Shown in pieces: positions 20,482 through 28,993 of a stretch of DNA of 64,000 bases. Below the pieces are notes generated by a model, which worked only from the letters and a program-made list of their open reading frames with translations, did no database searches and was not told the origin of the DNA. Numbering within the stretch: position 1 is the first letter of the stretch; every line of letters starts with the position of its first letter. Position numbers and translations under genes: made by a program. Source of the stretch: Actinomycetota bacterium (lineage in GTDB: Bacteria > Actinomycetota > Actinomycetes > Nanopelagicales > Nanopelagicaceae); NCBI GenBank assembly GCA_003569265.1, contig BGON01000001.1:186001-250000 (forward strand), read 5' to 3'.

Positions 20482-21060
20482 TTAACGACGTCTGGCAGAT
20501 GCAATAGTTGACACCCCATCAGGAATTGGTTCAAGTCCAGCCACATCGGTAATTAAGCGGCACCACCCAGCAATGTGTTTCACTATTTCAATTGGATCAG
20601 CAATTGCAGGAGTCCATGAAGCACGAATTTCAATTTCTGATTCATCATTTCGTGGAGAAAGTTTTCCGAAAGAGGCACTGGAAACTCGTGTAACAGTTCC
20701 ACTGGGTGCAGCAAGTGAGCACTCTTGCCTGTCTAAGGCTTCAAGGAACCAACTCCAGCCAACTTCTGGCAGAAGTGGATCTTGTTGCATCACAGGGTCT
20801 ACATCTGCGCGAACGAAAGTCACGCAACGGAATTCACCTTCCCATGTGTCTTGCCCACCAGGCTCATGTAATAAGACAAATCGGCCTGAAGCTATTTCAT
20901 CTTCATCATCGCCTAATAAGCCATTGCTAACATCGGCTGAAAAGGCAAAGGCATATGTTGCTAGTTTTTGTGGGGCTGGAACTTCTTCTAAAATGATTTC
21001 AGCACGCGGTGTAAAAGCGCGTAAGGAGTTAACTAAATCTTCAAATCCTTTGGCATCCAC
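20482..21060 (-). CDS. DUF3000 family protein
   Basis: Soluble protein of 192 residues belonging to an actinobacterial family of unknown function that is typically encoded just upstream of RNase D. Conserved blocks include FVLLHEPGGQDTWEGEFR and PEVGWSWFLEAL. It starts at a GTG with a leaderless -10 element. It has no membrane segment or signal peptide. Co-transcription with rnd suggests a link to RNA metabolism, which is inference only. Confidence 0.8.
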   Translation of the reverse strand: MDAKGFEDLVNSLRAFTPRAEIILEEVPAPQKLATYAFAFSADVSNGLLGDDEDEIASGRFVLLHEPGGQDTWEGEFRCVTFVRADVDPVMQQDPLLPEVGWSWFLEALDRQECSLAAPSGTVTRVSSASFGKLSPRNDESEIEIRASWTPAIADPIEIVKHIAGWCRLITDVAGLEPIPDGVSTIASARRR

Positions 21061-21066
21061 TGCTTA

Positions 21067-21072
21067 AGAATA
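21067..21072 (-). promoter_or_regulatory. -10 hexamer of leaderless DUF3000 gene
   Basis: TATTCT, 6 nt before GTG at 21060. It should drive DUF3000-rnd. Confidence 0.58.
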
Positions 21073-21108
21073 AACAGTAGGAAGTGCTTTTCATGGGAGG
21101 CAGGGCGG

Positions 21109-21114
21109 TACCCT
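21109..21114 (+). promoter_or_regulatory. -10 hexamer of leaderless EamA gene
   Basis: TACCCT, 7 nt before ATG at 21122, divergent from the DUF3000 promoter. Confidence 0.58.
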
Positions 21115-21121
21115 TGCGCCT

Positions 21122-21961
21122 ATGGCATCAATTCTTGCACTTCTCTCAAGCATATTGTGGGGAACTGCTGATTTTGAAGGTGGTCGATTAAGCAAAAAAC
21201 ATGCGCCTCTAGCTGTTCTTGGTTTTTCACAAGTTGTTGGTTTAGTTTTTGGTGTTGTATTGATGTTTATCTCTGGTGCCTGGCACGCAGATGCATTTGG
21301 TGAAGATGGATACTTAATTCCTGGAATTGGTGCAGGCCTGTTTGGATATTTCGGTTTGTTCTGTCTTTACGCAGGTTTATCTACTGGGCGTATGGGTGTT
21401 GTCTCACCCATAAGTTCAATGAGCGTGGTCATTCCCCTGACGTATGCCTTGATCAACGGTGACAGACTTTCAACAATCACATCGATGGGAGTTCTTTTAG
21501 CGTTGGTGGGAGTTTTTTGTGCCAGCGGTCCAGAGCTCTCTCAAGGCCTTCCCATTAAACCTTTGCTTCTAGCATTAGGTGCAGCATTTGGATTTGGCAT
21601 AGCATTAACGTCAATCTCGATTGGTTCGCAATCTAGTGCCCTCATGACCATGGTTTCAATGCGTGTGGCAACCTTCCTTGTCACTGTTGCTCTAGCACTC
21701 AAATTCCATACGATGGGTGGATTTTCTAAAAAGGAATATCCCTCACTTATTTTTATCGGTGTAGCAGATTTCTTAGCCAACGTCTTGCTCGGTGTGGCTT
21801 GCACTAAGGGCTTAGTTTCAATTGCAATGGTCTTAGGTTCACTCTTTCCAATTGCAACTGCGCTACTAGCATTTAAGTTCTTGCGTGAGCGTTTACAGAA
21901 AGTGCAATATATTGGGATTGCTTTAGCTGTTACTGGTGTTGCTCTAATTTCTGCCTTCTAG
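21122..21961 (+). CDS. EamA/DMT-superfamily transporter
   Basis: Membrane protein of 279 residues with about ten hydrophobic helices arranged as two EamA repeats (starting near residues 1 and 140), the drug/metabolite transporter fold. The N-terminus SILALLSSILWGTADFEGG is typical. These proteins export amino acids, nucleosides or other metabolites; the substrate cannot be predicted. It is a single-gene unit whose stop shares CTAG (21958-21961) with the convergent reductase gene. Confidence 0.82.
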   Translation: MASILALLSSILWGTADFEGGRLSKKHAPLAVLGFSQVVGLVFGVVLMFISGAWHADAFGEDGYLIPGIGAGLFGYFGLFCLYAGLSTGRMGVVSPISSMSVVIPLTYALINGDRLSTITSMGVLLALVGVFCASGPELSQGLPIKPLLLALGAAFGFGIALTSISIGSQSSALMTMVSMRVATFLVTVALALKFHTMGGFSKKEYPSLIFIGVADFLANVLLGVACTKGLVSIAMVLGSLFPIATALLAFKFLRERLQKVQYIGIALAVTGVALISAF

Positions 21962-22449
21962 TTGTGCGCGACATAAAAATCAGTGCCATCAACGTTCGTG
22001 TGGGTGTGTTGGGCAAATCTATTGAGCAAAGCTTGCCAATCAATAGGGTGATCACCGCCGGTCACAGGAGTGACGCTGAGTTCTAGTTGATCAATTAATC
22101 CCTGATCGATAAGCTCAAAAATAATGGATGTCCCTGCTTCAATGAGAATCCTTTCTCCAAATTGTGATTTAGCCTTTGCCAGCGCCTCTGCCGCAGACAT
22201 ATTCCACAAATGTGATAAATCATTTCCAACAACTGGATTAATAGTTGATCGTGAGAGAATTACTAAAGGAACTGGGCTTTGTTTATAGGGCTCATGACGA
22301 GCGGTATTTCCACCAATTAAAATACAATCGACTTTACGACGCCTTGCAAGAAAAGCTTTGCGATCGGCATCGGAGGAAACTCCGTTAGAGCTGTTTTCTT
22401 TTGATGTAGACCCATCTCGCCCAACCACTAGCGATGCAACTGTGCTCAT
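21958..22449 (-). CDS. Pyrimidine reductase-like protein (RibD C-terminal domain)
   Basis: Protein of 163 residues with the RibD C-terminal reductase fold, related to dihydrofolate reductase. It starts with a shortened strand (ASLVVGRDGSTS), then has DCILIGGNTARHEPY and GERILIEAGTSIIFELIDQGLIDQLELSVTP, the NADPH-binding and core motifs. Typical actinobacterial members are 220-250 residues, so this one is compact. The deaminase half of RibD is absent. A role in riboflavin synthesis is possible but not shown; other members are general NADPH reductases. Confidence 0.7.
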   Translation of the reverse strand: MSTVASLVVGRDGSTSKENSSNGVSSDADRKAFLARRRKVDCILIGGNTARHEPYKQSPVPLVILSRSTINPVVGNDLSHLWNMSAAEALAKAKSQFGERILIEAGTSIIFELIDQGLIDQLELSVTPVTGGDHPIDWQALLNRFAQHTHTNVDGTDFYVAHN

Positions 22450-22456
22450 TTGTCCT

Positions 22457-22462
22457 ACTATC
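22457..22462 (-). promoter_or_regulatory. Near-consensus -10 of reductase gene
   Basis: GATAGT, 7 nt before ATG at 22449. It keeps the second-position A and final T of TANNNT but not the first T. Confidence 0.4.
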
Positions 22463-22529
22463 GCAGATTCTGTGAGAATTCTCAGGCGTAAATCACGCTT
22501 AGAAGTTGAGATGTCGTCTTAAGCCTCGA

Positions 22530-22535
22530 TAGCCT
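22530..22535 (+). promoter_or_regulatory. -10 hexamer of leaderless NlpC/P60 gene
   Basis: TAGCCT, 6 nt before ATG at 22542. A 12-bp perfect palindrome centred on GAATTC lies upstream at 22473-22484. Confidence 0.58.
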
Positions 22536-22541
22536 GTAACC

Positions 22542-23546
22542 ATGTATTGGCGCATCCTTCCTCACGCCGTTGTCGCTCTAGCCCTGACCGTTGGGTTAGC
22601 AGCCCCTGCACATGCAGCGCCTTCGTTGGCTGAGATTCAGGCAAAGGTGCGATTTCTAGAAGAAGAAGCCACAACTGCGGCCGAAGGTGCTCAAGAAGCA
22701 AAAGTAAAGTTAATTGCACTCACTCGCACACTCAATGGCATCAAAGCTAAAGCTGCCGTCCAAGGAGAAACTCTCTCAGCACTCCAAAAATCTTTAGGCA
22801 CCATCGCGATCGAGCAGTACAAGGCTGGTGGTTTAGGTCAATCACTTGAGCTTCTCTTTTCCTCTAATCCAACACTTTACCTATCCTCAGCTGGTGCTCT
22901 CGATGCTATTAGTCGGCGCAAATCTGCCCAACTTCGAAAGTATGAAGCGGCTCAGCAACGTTTGAGTGCAACAACATTAACTGTCAATGACAAGTTGGCC
23001 CTAGTAGTGGCTGCTGAAAAGAGATTTAAAGCCCAATCTGCAATGGCCCAAGAAAAGCTAGCTCAAGCAGAGGCTCTACTTTCTAAGTTAACAAAAGCTG
23101 AGCGAGAGCGTTTAGCGAAATTGGCGGCAGAAGAAGAAGATGCAGATCAGGCAAATTCTCAAGCAGAGGCTCGCGCCCTCTCTGGTGTTTCTGGACGTGC
23201 AGGAGTGGCTATCAAATATGCCCTCAAGCAAATCGGTGATCGTTATGTATTTGGATCAGCTGGACTACTTACATGGGATTGCTCGGGATTAACAATGCGT
23301 GCTTTTCAAGCCGCGGGCGTGTCACTCCCACATTCATCGGCTGCTCAATCACGGATGGGTAAGCAAGTTTCACTAAAGGATCTTAAACCCGGAGACCTTT
23401 TATTTTATGGTCGTCCAGTGTCGCACGTTGGAATGTATATCGGTGGCGGAAAGATGGTTCACGCACCGCGTTCCGGTTCACGTGTGAAAATCACAACAAG
23501 TGGGTCTCTTGGAAGAAAACCTTTAGTTGGAGCTCGCCGTTTCTGA
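22542..23546 (+). CDS. Secreted NlpC/P60 peptidoglycan endopeptidase with coiled coil
   Basis: Cell-wall hydrolase of the RipA/RipC type. Residues 1-27 are a signal peptide ending AHA|AP. Residues of about 30-215 are a long Ala/Glu/Lys-rich coiled coil. The NlpC/P60 domain fills about 220-334 with the triad C247 (WDCSGL), H295 (SHVGMYIG) and H307 (VHAPRSG). Such enzymes cut the D-Glu-meso-DAP bond, and the coiled coil often self-inhibits or binds FtsEX. It is followed, with a 20-bp overlap, by the PimB-like gene, as near pimB of mycobacteria. Confidence 0.9.
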   Translation: MYWRILPHAVVALALTVGLAAPAHAAPSLAEIQAKVRFLEEEATTAAEGAQEAKVKLIALTRTLNGIKAKAAVQGETLSALQKSLGTIAIEQYKAGGLGQSLELLFSSNPTLYLSSAGALDAISRRKSAQLRKYEAAQQRLSATTLTVNDKLALVVAAEKRFKAQSAMAQEKLAQAEALLSKLTKAERERLAKLAAEEEDADQANSQAEARALSGVSGRAGVAIKYALKQIGDRYVFGSAGLLTWDCSGLTMRAFQAAGVSLPHSSAAQSRMGKQVSLKDLKPGDLLFYGRPVSHVGMYIGGGKMVHAPRSGSRVKITTSGSLGRKPLVGARRF

Positions 23547-24678
23547 TAAAACACTATTTGTCACCAATGATTTTGGTCCACGGGCCGGAGGCATAGAAAC
23601 CTTCATCATTGGATTAATTGAACGATTACCAAAATCGAGCATCATTGTTTATACATCGGCCCAAGAAAATAGCGCATCATATGACGCTGATTGGCTCACT
23701 CAATTTGGTGTTGAAGTAATAAGAGACAGAGCAAAAATACTGCTTCCAACACCGCGTGTTAATCGCGCAGTTGCAGGCATTGTTAGTCAGCGTGGAATTA
23801 GAACTGTAGCTTTTGGTGCAGCTGCACCACTAGCGTGGATGTCATCAACGCTGCGCAAAGCCGGAGCACAACACATAGTTGCATTGACCCATGGGCATGA
23901 AGTCTGGTGGGCAAAAACTTTTCCATTTAATCTGATTTTGCGCCGTATTGGATCGACTACTGATTCTTTGACCTACCTTGGTGAATTTACTCGTGTGGCA
24001 ATCTCAAAGGCGCTTACCTCAAAGAGTGCAGCTGCTATGCAAAAGATTGCACCAGGAATTGATGTTGAACATTTCAGGGCTGTGGATGCAACTGCTTTAC
24101 GTCAATCTTTGGGATTAAGTGAAAAGAAAGTCATTGTTAGCGTGGGCCGACTTGTACATCGTAAAGGGCAGGATTTTCTTATCGAATCTATGCCACAGAT
24201 TCTTAAGCAAGTTCCAGATGCCCACCTGCTACTTGTGGGCCAAGGTCCTTACAGAGGGTACTTAGAAAAACTAGTTAATAAGCATTCGTTGCAGAAAAAC
24301 GTTAGTTTCATTGGTCGAATTCAATACAAAGATCTCCCTGGCTATATCTGCGTGGGCGATATTTTTGTCATGCCATCTAGATCAAGATTTGCTGGTTTAG
24401 AAGTCGAGGGCCTAGGAATTGTTTATCTTGAGGCTAGTGCTTGTGCTTTACCAGTCATTGCTGGTGAATCTGGTGGGGCACCGGACGCAGTCATCGAGGG
24501 CGTAACAGGATATGTAGTTGATGGAACTAACACAAAGGAAATAGCTAAAAGATCTATCGAACTTCTATTAGATGAAGATCTGCGCCGTTCTATGGGTAAT
24601 GCAGGACGAGCGTGGATTGAAAAGGAGTGGCGCTGGCAGATTTGGGCTGGTAAGTTTTCTGAACTACTTGCTAGATAA
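23527..24678 (+). CDS. pimB: GT4 glycosyltransferase, probable phosphatidylinositol-monomannoside mannosyltransferase PimB'
   Basis: GT-B glycosyltransferase of family 4. The N-terminal VTNDFGPRAGGIETF is the acceptor-side motif of PimB'. The donor side has SVGRLVHRKGQDFLIE and the EX7E motif in EGLGIVYLEA. PimB' adds the second mannose to phosphatidylinositol monomannoside at the cytoplasmic face. The neighbourhood (NlpC/P60 upstream; fadD, an SRPBCC gene and an acyltransferase nearby) matches Mycobacterium, and ino1 in this window would supply inositol. The start is a TTG within the preceding gene and is uncertain. Family call is firm; acceptor is inferred. Confidence 0.72.
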   Translation: MELAVSDKTLFVTNDFGPRAGGIETFIIGLIERLPKSSIIVYTSAQENSASYDADWLTQFGVEVIRDRAKILLPTPRVNRAVAGIVSQRGIRTVAFGAAAPLAWMSSTLRKAGAQHIVALTHGHEVWWAKTFPFNLILRRIGSTTDSLTYLGEFTRVAISKALTSKSAAAMQKIAPGIDVEHFRAVDATALRQSLGLSEKKVIVSVGRLVHRKGQDFLIESMPQILKQVPDAHLLLVGQGPYRGYLEKLVNKHSLQKNVSFIGRIQYKDLPGYICVGDIFVMPSRSRFAGLEVEGLGIVYLEASACALPVIAGESGGAPDAVIEGVTGYVVDGTNTKEIAKRSIELLLDEDLRRSMGNAGRAWIEKEWRWQIWAGKFSELLAR

Positions 24679-25272
24679 ACCTTGCTCATGCATAGCATGA
24701 ATTGCCGCAGTTCGATTAGTAACTTCTAATTTGCGATAGATGGATGCTAAATGTGTTTTAACTGTGGCCGGACTTATAAATAAGCTCTTGGATATCTGGG
24801 CAGTAGTGTGACCTTTTTCTAATTGTGCTAAAAGATCAAATTCACGGGCAGTTAACGTGTTGTGGGTATTGTTAAAGAGTTTCTCTAAACCCTGGGCGCT
24901 AAAGCTTAAGGGGGTGATGAGACTATGTTTAATCGCTGCAACGAGTGCAGGAATTGGTTCAGATTTTGAAACGAAGGCACTTGCACCAGCTTTCATAGCA
25001 GCGCGTATGTAATTCTCATGATCGTTAAGGGTTAAGACCACAATTGCCATGTCTGGTGAAATGCCTCGAATCCAACGTACTAGTTCAAAGCCGCTGCCAT
25101 CTGGCAGATTGATATCAACTGTTACAACTTCTGGCTGCGAGGCGGCAATCCCAGCACGAGCTTGGGCAATAGAAGAGGCTTCTGTAATCTGGCTGAACCC
25201 CTCATGTGCAAGAGCCCGCTTTAATCCTTCACGCACAAGAGCGTGATCATCGACAATAAGTAATCTACTCAT
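24664..25272 (-). CDS. NarL/LuxR-family response regulator
   Basis: Two-component response regulator of 202 residues. The receiver domain (1-120) has the acidic pair DDH at 8-10, the phosphoacceptor Asp in VDINLPDGSG at about 53 and the conserved Lys in VSKSEP. The C-terminal LuxR HTH (about 138-195) contains LTAREFDLLAQL and ISPATVKTHLASIYRKL. It overlaps the histidine kinase by ATGA and lies in the fadD-kinase-regulator unit. Its target genes are unknown; control of the local fadD operon is one possibility. Confidence 0.9.
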   Translation of the reverse strand: MSRLLIVDDHALVREGLKRALAHEGFSQITEASSIAQARAGIAASQPEVVTVDINLPDGSGFELVRWIRGISPDMAIVVLTLNDHENYIRAAMKAGASAFVSKSEPIPALVAAIKHSLITPLSFSAQGLEKLFNNTHNTLTAREFDLLAQLEKGHTTAQISKSLFISPATVKTHLASIYRKLEVTNRTAAIHAMHEQGLSSK

Positions 25273-25751
25273 GGCCTTAGTAAATCCAGTGAAATTACAA
25301 GGTTAGTTCCGGTGAAATCTGATTGGACTTCTACATGTCCACCGAGTGCTGTAATGCGCTCAGAGATTCCTTGCAAGCCGTAGTGATTATTTTTTGCCCG
25401 AGCCCCACCAATTCCATTGTCACTGAAGGAAATCTCAAGACGAGTTGCCCGTGAATGCTCTGTTACATTGCTAATAATTTCATTGAAAACCCTAGTGAGT
25501 TCAAATGCCAACTCAGGTTGAGATTCCAGTGATTCATGTTCATCTCGCTGCGTGCGAAGTTCTAAGATCTCACTACGTACTTTCTCTATTAATGTATTGA
25601 TATCAAAGCGCACAGAACGCAGCGCAGAGCGTTTAACTTCATCGTCTTCTTGAAATAACAAAGCATCTAAGCCATAGCCTAACCCCACGAGATCTTGGGC
25701 TATGCCATCGTGGAGCTCTTGTGCGAGTTTTACCCGCTGCGTAAGGCTCAC
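25269..25751 (-). CDS. Sensor-less histidine kinase (HisKA_3 + HATPase_c)
   Basis: Short NarL-partner kinase of about 160 residues with no sensor, transmembrane or HAMP segment. The dimerisation helix carries the phosphoacceptor His in QELHDGIAQDL. The ATPase domain shows the N box (NEIISNVTEHS) and G1 box (DNGIGG) only about 13 residues apart, closer than usual, then HYGLQGISERI. I chose the GTG four nt after the fadD stop; an in-frame ATG at 25808 would add 19 residues overlapping fadD. It must sense through a partner, or act as a minimal cytosolic kinase. Confidence 0.78.
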   Translation of the reverse strand: MSLTQRVKLAQELHDGIAQDLVGLGYGLDALLFQEDDEVKRSALRSVRFDINTLIEKVRSEILELRTQRDEHESLESQPELAFELTRVFNEIISNVTEHSRATRLEISFSDNGIGGARAKNNHYGLQGISERITALGGHVEVQSDFTGTNLVISLDLLRP

Positions 25752-25755
25752 ATAA

Positions 25756-27546
25756 TTACTTTGTGAAGAGTTGGTCAATCTCCTTTGCGAATTCCTTCGC
25801 AACGACATGTCGCTTCAGTGAAAGCTTCGGAGTTAAATGTCCAGCAGCGATTGTGAAGTCAGTTGTCAAAATAGTGAACTTGCGGATTGATTCCGCCTTG
25901 CTCACTGCCTTATTTGCTTCATCAACCGCAGTTTGAATAACTGCGATGAGATCAGGATCATTTACAAGGTCAGCCAATGAAGCGCCGTCCTTCTTATTGT
26001 TTGTAACCCATCCCTTAAGAGAATCTTGATCAATAGTCACAAGTGCGGCAATGAATGGTTGATTATCGCCAACGACCATGCACTGGCTCACTAGTGGGTG
26101 TGCACGCAAGCGATCTTCTAGTACGGCTGGAGCAACGTTCTTTCCACCTGCAGTAACAATGAGTTCCTTTTTGCGACCAACGATATAGAGGAAGCCCTCA
26201 TCATCGAGTTTTCCAAGATCACCTGTTTGAAACCAGTGCTCTGAGTCGAAAACTTCAGCATTAGCGGCATCATTTTGCCAATAACCGCGCATGACAATTG
26301 CTCCACGGATAAGAACTTCTCCATCTTCGGCAATCTTGATTGAAGTTCCAGGGATTGGGCGACCAACTGAACCGACGCGATGGGCACCAGTTAAGTTCAA
26401 CGTTGCCCCTGCAGTTGTTTCAGTTAATCCGTAACCTTCTAAAATTGTTACGCCAGCACCACGATAAAAATGACCTAGGCGCACACCCAGTGGTGCACCA
26501 CCTGAGATTGCAGCTTCAACACGTCCGCCCATACCTGCGCGAATCTTTGAATAAACCAATTTGTCAAAGAGGCCGTGCTTGAGTGTGAGAAGGGGAGAGA
26601 TTGCCTTTTTATCCATCGCCTCTGAATAAGCGATTGCCACTTCTGCTGCCTTTTTAAAGATCTTTCCTTTACCAGCAGCTTCTGCGCGAGCTTCTGCGCC
26701 GTTATAAATCTTCTCGAAAATACGAGGAACAGCCAAAACAAATGTTGGCTTAAATGATGCTAAATCAATTGGAAGTCGTCCGACTGGATCACTGCAATGC
26801 GCAAGGTGTAATCCTGCATTAATTGCACCAATTTGAACCATACGACCGAATACGTGCGCAACAGGTAAGAAGAGCAAAGTTGATCCGCCTGGCTTAAGGA
26901 ATAAATCACTTGCACCTTGAACAACATTTCCGCATTCAGCTAAGAAGTTGCCATGTGTAAGAGTGACACCCTTAGGTTTTCCAGTTGTTCCTGAAGTATA
27001 AATAAGTGTTGCCAAAGTATCTGGACCAAGTGCTGCGCGACGACGCTCAATTTCATCATCTGAAACCTGAGCACCAGCATTGCGTAGCACTGTAAGAACA
27101 TCCTCGGTCATTGTCCAGAGGTGCTTAGTATGTGAAGGCAAAACTGTTTGAACTAGTTCACGAAGTGCTGGAGTTTCAACAATGATTCCAACAGTTGCAG
27201 AGTCATTGAGAATCCAATCAATCTGCTCTGCAGATGATGTGTCATAGATTGGAACTACGACAGCTCCTGCATACCAAATTGCAAAATCAAGAATCGTCCA
27301 CTCATAACGGGTGCGAGCCATGATTGCCACACGATCGCCAATTTGAATACCAGCCGCGATTAATCCCTTGGCAGTTGCTCGGACTTCTTCATCGATTTCT
27401 TTGGCAGAAACGCTCTGCCACCCATCGCCGAGTGGGCGAGACATAGTGATGCGCTCAGGCTCAAACCATGCCCGTTCTGCAATCAGATTCGTCAGATTGC
27501 CAGCAGTAGCCGAAGGAACAAGGGCGGGAGTTGTGACTTCATTCAT
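25756..27546 (-). CDS. fadD: Long-chain fatty-acid-CoA ligase
   Basis: AMP-forming acyl-CoA synthetase activating fatty acids for oxidation or lipid synthesis. The P-loop-like motif YTSGTTGKPKGVTLTHG lies at about 185, GYGLTET is the A5 motif, and GDLGKLDDEGFLYIVGRKKE covers A7-A8. At 596 residues it matches the FadD15 type encoded next to pimB in mycobacteria. It is the first gene of a unit continuing into the histidine kinase and response regulator. It could feed the fadA-fadB pathway or the acyltransferases in the window. Confidence 0.9.
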   Translation of the reverse strand: MNEVTTPALVPSATAGNLTNLIAERAWFEPERITMSRPLGDGWQSVSAKEIDEEVRATAKGLIAAGIQIGDRVAIMARTRYEWTILDFAIWYAGAVVVPIYDTSSAEQIDWILNDSATVGIIVETPALRELVQTVLPSHTKHLWTMTEDVLTVLRNAGAQVSDDEIERRRAALGPDTLATLIYTSGTTGKPKGVTLTHGNFLAECGNVVQGASDLFLKPGGSTLLFLPVAHVFGRMVQIGAINAGLHLAHCSDPVGRLPIDLASFKPTFVLAVPRIFEKIYNGAEARAEAAGKGKIFKKAAEVAIAYSEAMDKKAISPLLTLKHGLFDKLVYSKIRAGMGGRVEAAISGGAPLGVRLGHFYRGAGVTILEGYGLTETTAGATLNLTGAHRVGSVGRPIPGTSIKIAEDGEVLIRGAIVMRGYWQNDAANAEVFDSEHWFQTGDLGKLDDEGFLYIVGRKKELIVTAGGKNVAPAVLEDRLRAHPLVSQCMVVGDNQPFIAALVTIDQDSLKGWVTNNKKDGASLADLVNDPDLIAVIQTAVDEANKAVSKAESIRKFTILTTDFTIAAGHLTPKLSLKRHVVAKEFAKEIDQLFTK

Positions 27547-27553
27547 GGGGCTA

Positions 27554-27559
27554 ACGCTA
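27554..27559 (-). promoter_or_regulatory. -10 hexamer of leaderless fadD
   Basis: TAGCGT, 7 nt before ATG at 27546. Confidence 0.6.
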
Positions 27560-27588
27560 GCGTGAGAAATATGGATTATGGAAGAGGG

Positions 27589-27594
27589 TAACCT
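27589..27594 (+). promoter_or_regulatory. -10 hexamer of leaderless SRPBCC gene
   Basis: TAACCT, 6 nt before ATG at 27601. It rules out a TTG start six bases earlier. Confidence 0.58.
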
Positions 27595-27600
27595 TTGCCC

Positions 27601-28038
27601 ATGAGCGATATGAGCAGTTCAACAATCACGATCGATGCCCCCATAGCCGATGTCCAAGGAGCCCTTTTTGCCCTAGACAAATATCCAACCTGGTCTAGCG
27701 CCATTAAGGCCAGTGAGGTCGTTGCACACGATGAGAAAGGCCGAGCCACCAAGGTCAAGATGACTATTGATGCAGGCATGATGAAAGATCGAGTGATTTT
27801 AGATTACGACTGGAGCCAAGCTCCGGCGCAACTTTCATTCTCACTCGATGACGCCGATCTTCTCACCGGTATGGATGGCTCTTATTCCATTAAGGCAATC
27901 GATGAAGATACAACTGAGGTTACCTATGAGTTGGGTGTTTCCCTCTCAATGCCAATCCCAGCGATGATGCGTCAAAAAGCTGAGAAGACAACAATTGATC
28001 AAGCACTTGCACAACTTAAAGCTGCGCTAGAAGCTTAA
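27601..28038 (+). CDS. SRPBCC (START-like) domain protein
   Basis: Protein of 145 residues with the helix-grip fold: a first strand (SSTITIDAPIADVQGALF), a central sheet and a long C-terminal helix (MMRQKAEKTTIDQALAQLKAAL). The family binds hydrophobic ligands; actinobacterial members at this locus, such as the one near pimB and fadD15 in mycobacteria, have no settled function. It is upstream of glkA by 10 nt and probably co-transcribed with it. Confidence 0.82.
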   Translation: MSDMSSSTITIDAPIADVQGALFALDKYPTWSSAIKASEVVAHDEKGRATKVKMTIDAGMMKDRVILDYDWSQAPAQLSFSLDDADLLTGMDGSYSIKAIDEDTTEVTYELGVSLSMPIPAMMRQKAEKTTIDQALAQLKAALEA

Positions 28039-28048
28039 TCACACACTT

Positions 28049-28993
28049 ATGTCGTTAACAATCGGTATCGATGTTGGTGGAACTAAAGTTCTTGGCGGTG
28101 TTGTTGATGAATCTGGAAAAGTTCTCACTACTGCCAGAAAAGACACACCACGCCAAGGTGGAAGTGCACTAACACAGACAATTGCCGATGTTGCTAAAGA
28201 GTTATTAGAGAAGCATTCCGTCTCGTCAATTGGAGTTTCCGCTGCTGGTTTTGTTTCCTCTGATCGAAAAACTATGCTTGCAACTCCCAATATCGCAGAT
28301 TGGAATGGTGTTGATCTAGATGGTCAATTGACCAAACTCATCGGACTTCCTGTTGTGATTGAAAATGATGCAAATGCAGCAGCATGGGGTGAAGCAAAGT
28401 TTGGTGCGGGAAAAAATCAAGATCACATGATGATGCTCACAGTTGGCACTGGAATTGGCGGGGGTATTGTTGTTAATGGTGCGCTATATCGAGGCGCATT
28501 TGGAATTGCAGCTGAGTTCGGACACATGCGCGTTGTGCCTGATGGACATATCTGTGGCTGTGGTGCACGAGGTTGTTTTGAGCAATATGCATCTGGAAAT
28601 GCACTACTGCGTCATGCGCGCGAAGCAATTAACGCTAGCCCTGAAGTTGCGCGCAATTTACTCTCACGCGGCGATGGCACCGTTGCAGGTCTTACGGGCC
28701 AAACTATTGCTGAGGCAGCACGAGAGGGTGATCCCGTGGCATTGGCAGCCTTTAACACAACCGGCCAGTGGTTAGGTGCAGGAATTGCATCACTTGCCGT
28801 TCTTTTAGATCCTGCATGTGTAGTAATTGGTGGGGGAGTAATTGATGCGGGTGAGATTCTTTTGAAGCCAACGCGTGAATCACTTGAGCGCAACATGTCT
28901 TTTGCTGGAAAGCATCCATATCCAAAGATTATTGCGGCGCAGTTAGGCAATGAAGCTGGTCTTGTTGGAGTTGCCGACTTAGCTAGAAGTTAA
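28049..28993 (+). CDS. glkA: ROK-family glucokinase
   Basis: Phosphorylates glucose to glucose 6-phosphate. ATP-binding motif IGIDVGGTKVLGG is at the N-terminus, the catalytic Asp is in IENDANAAAWGE, and the ROK zinc motif CGCGARGCFEQYASG follows. At 314 residues it resembles the actinobacterial GlkA/SCO2126 group, which sits in the same neighbourhood (SRPBCC, fadD, glycosyltransferase) and in Streptomyces also affects carbon repression. No DNA-binding HTH is present, so it is not a ROK repressor. The stop shares TTAA with the convergent oxidoreductase gene. Confidence 0.9.
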   Translation: MSLTIGIDVGGTKVLGGVVDESGKVLTTARKDTPRQGGSALTQTIADVAKELLEKHSVSSIGVSAAGFVSSDRKTMLATPNIADWNGVDLDGQLTKLIGLPVVIENDANAAAWGEAKFGAGKNQDHMMMLTVGTGIGGGIVVNGALYRGAFGIAAEFGHMRVVPDGHICGCGARGCFEQYASGNALLRHAREAINASPEVARNLLSRGDGTVAGLTGQTIAEAAREGDPVALAAFNTTGQWLGAGIASLAVLLDPACVVIGGGVIDAGEILLKPTRESLERNMSFAGKHPYPKIIAAQLGNEAGLVGVADLARS

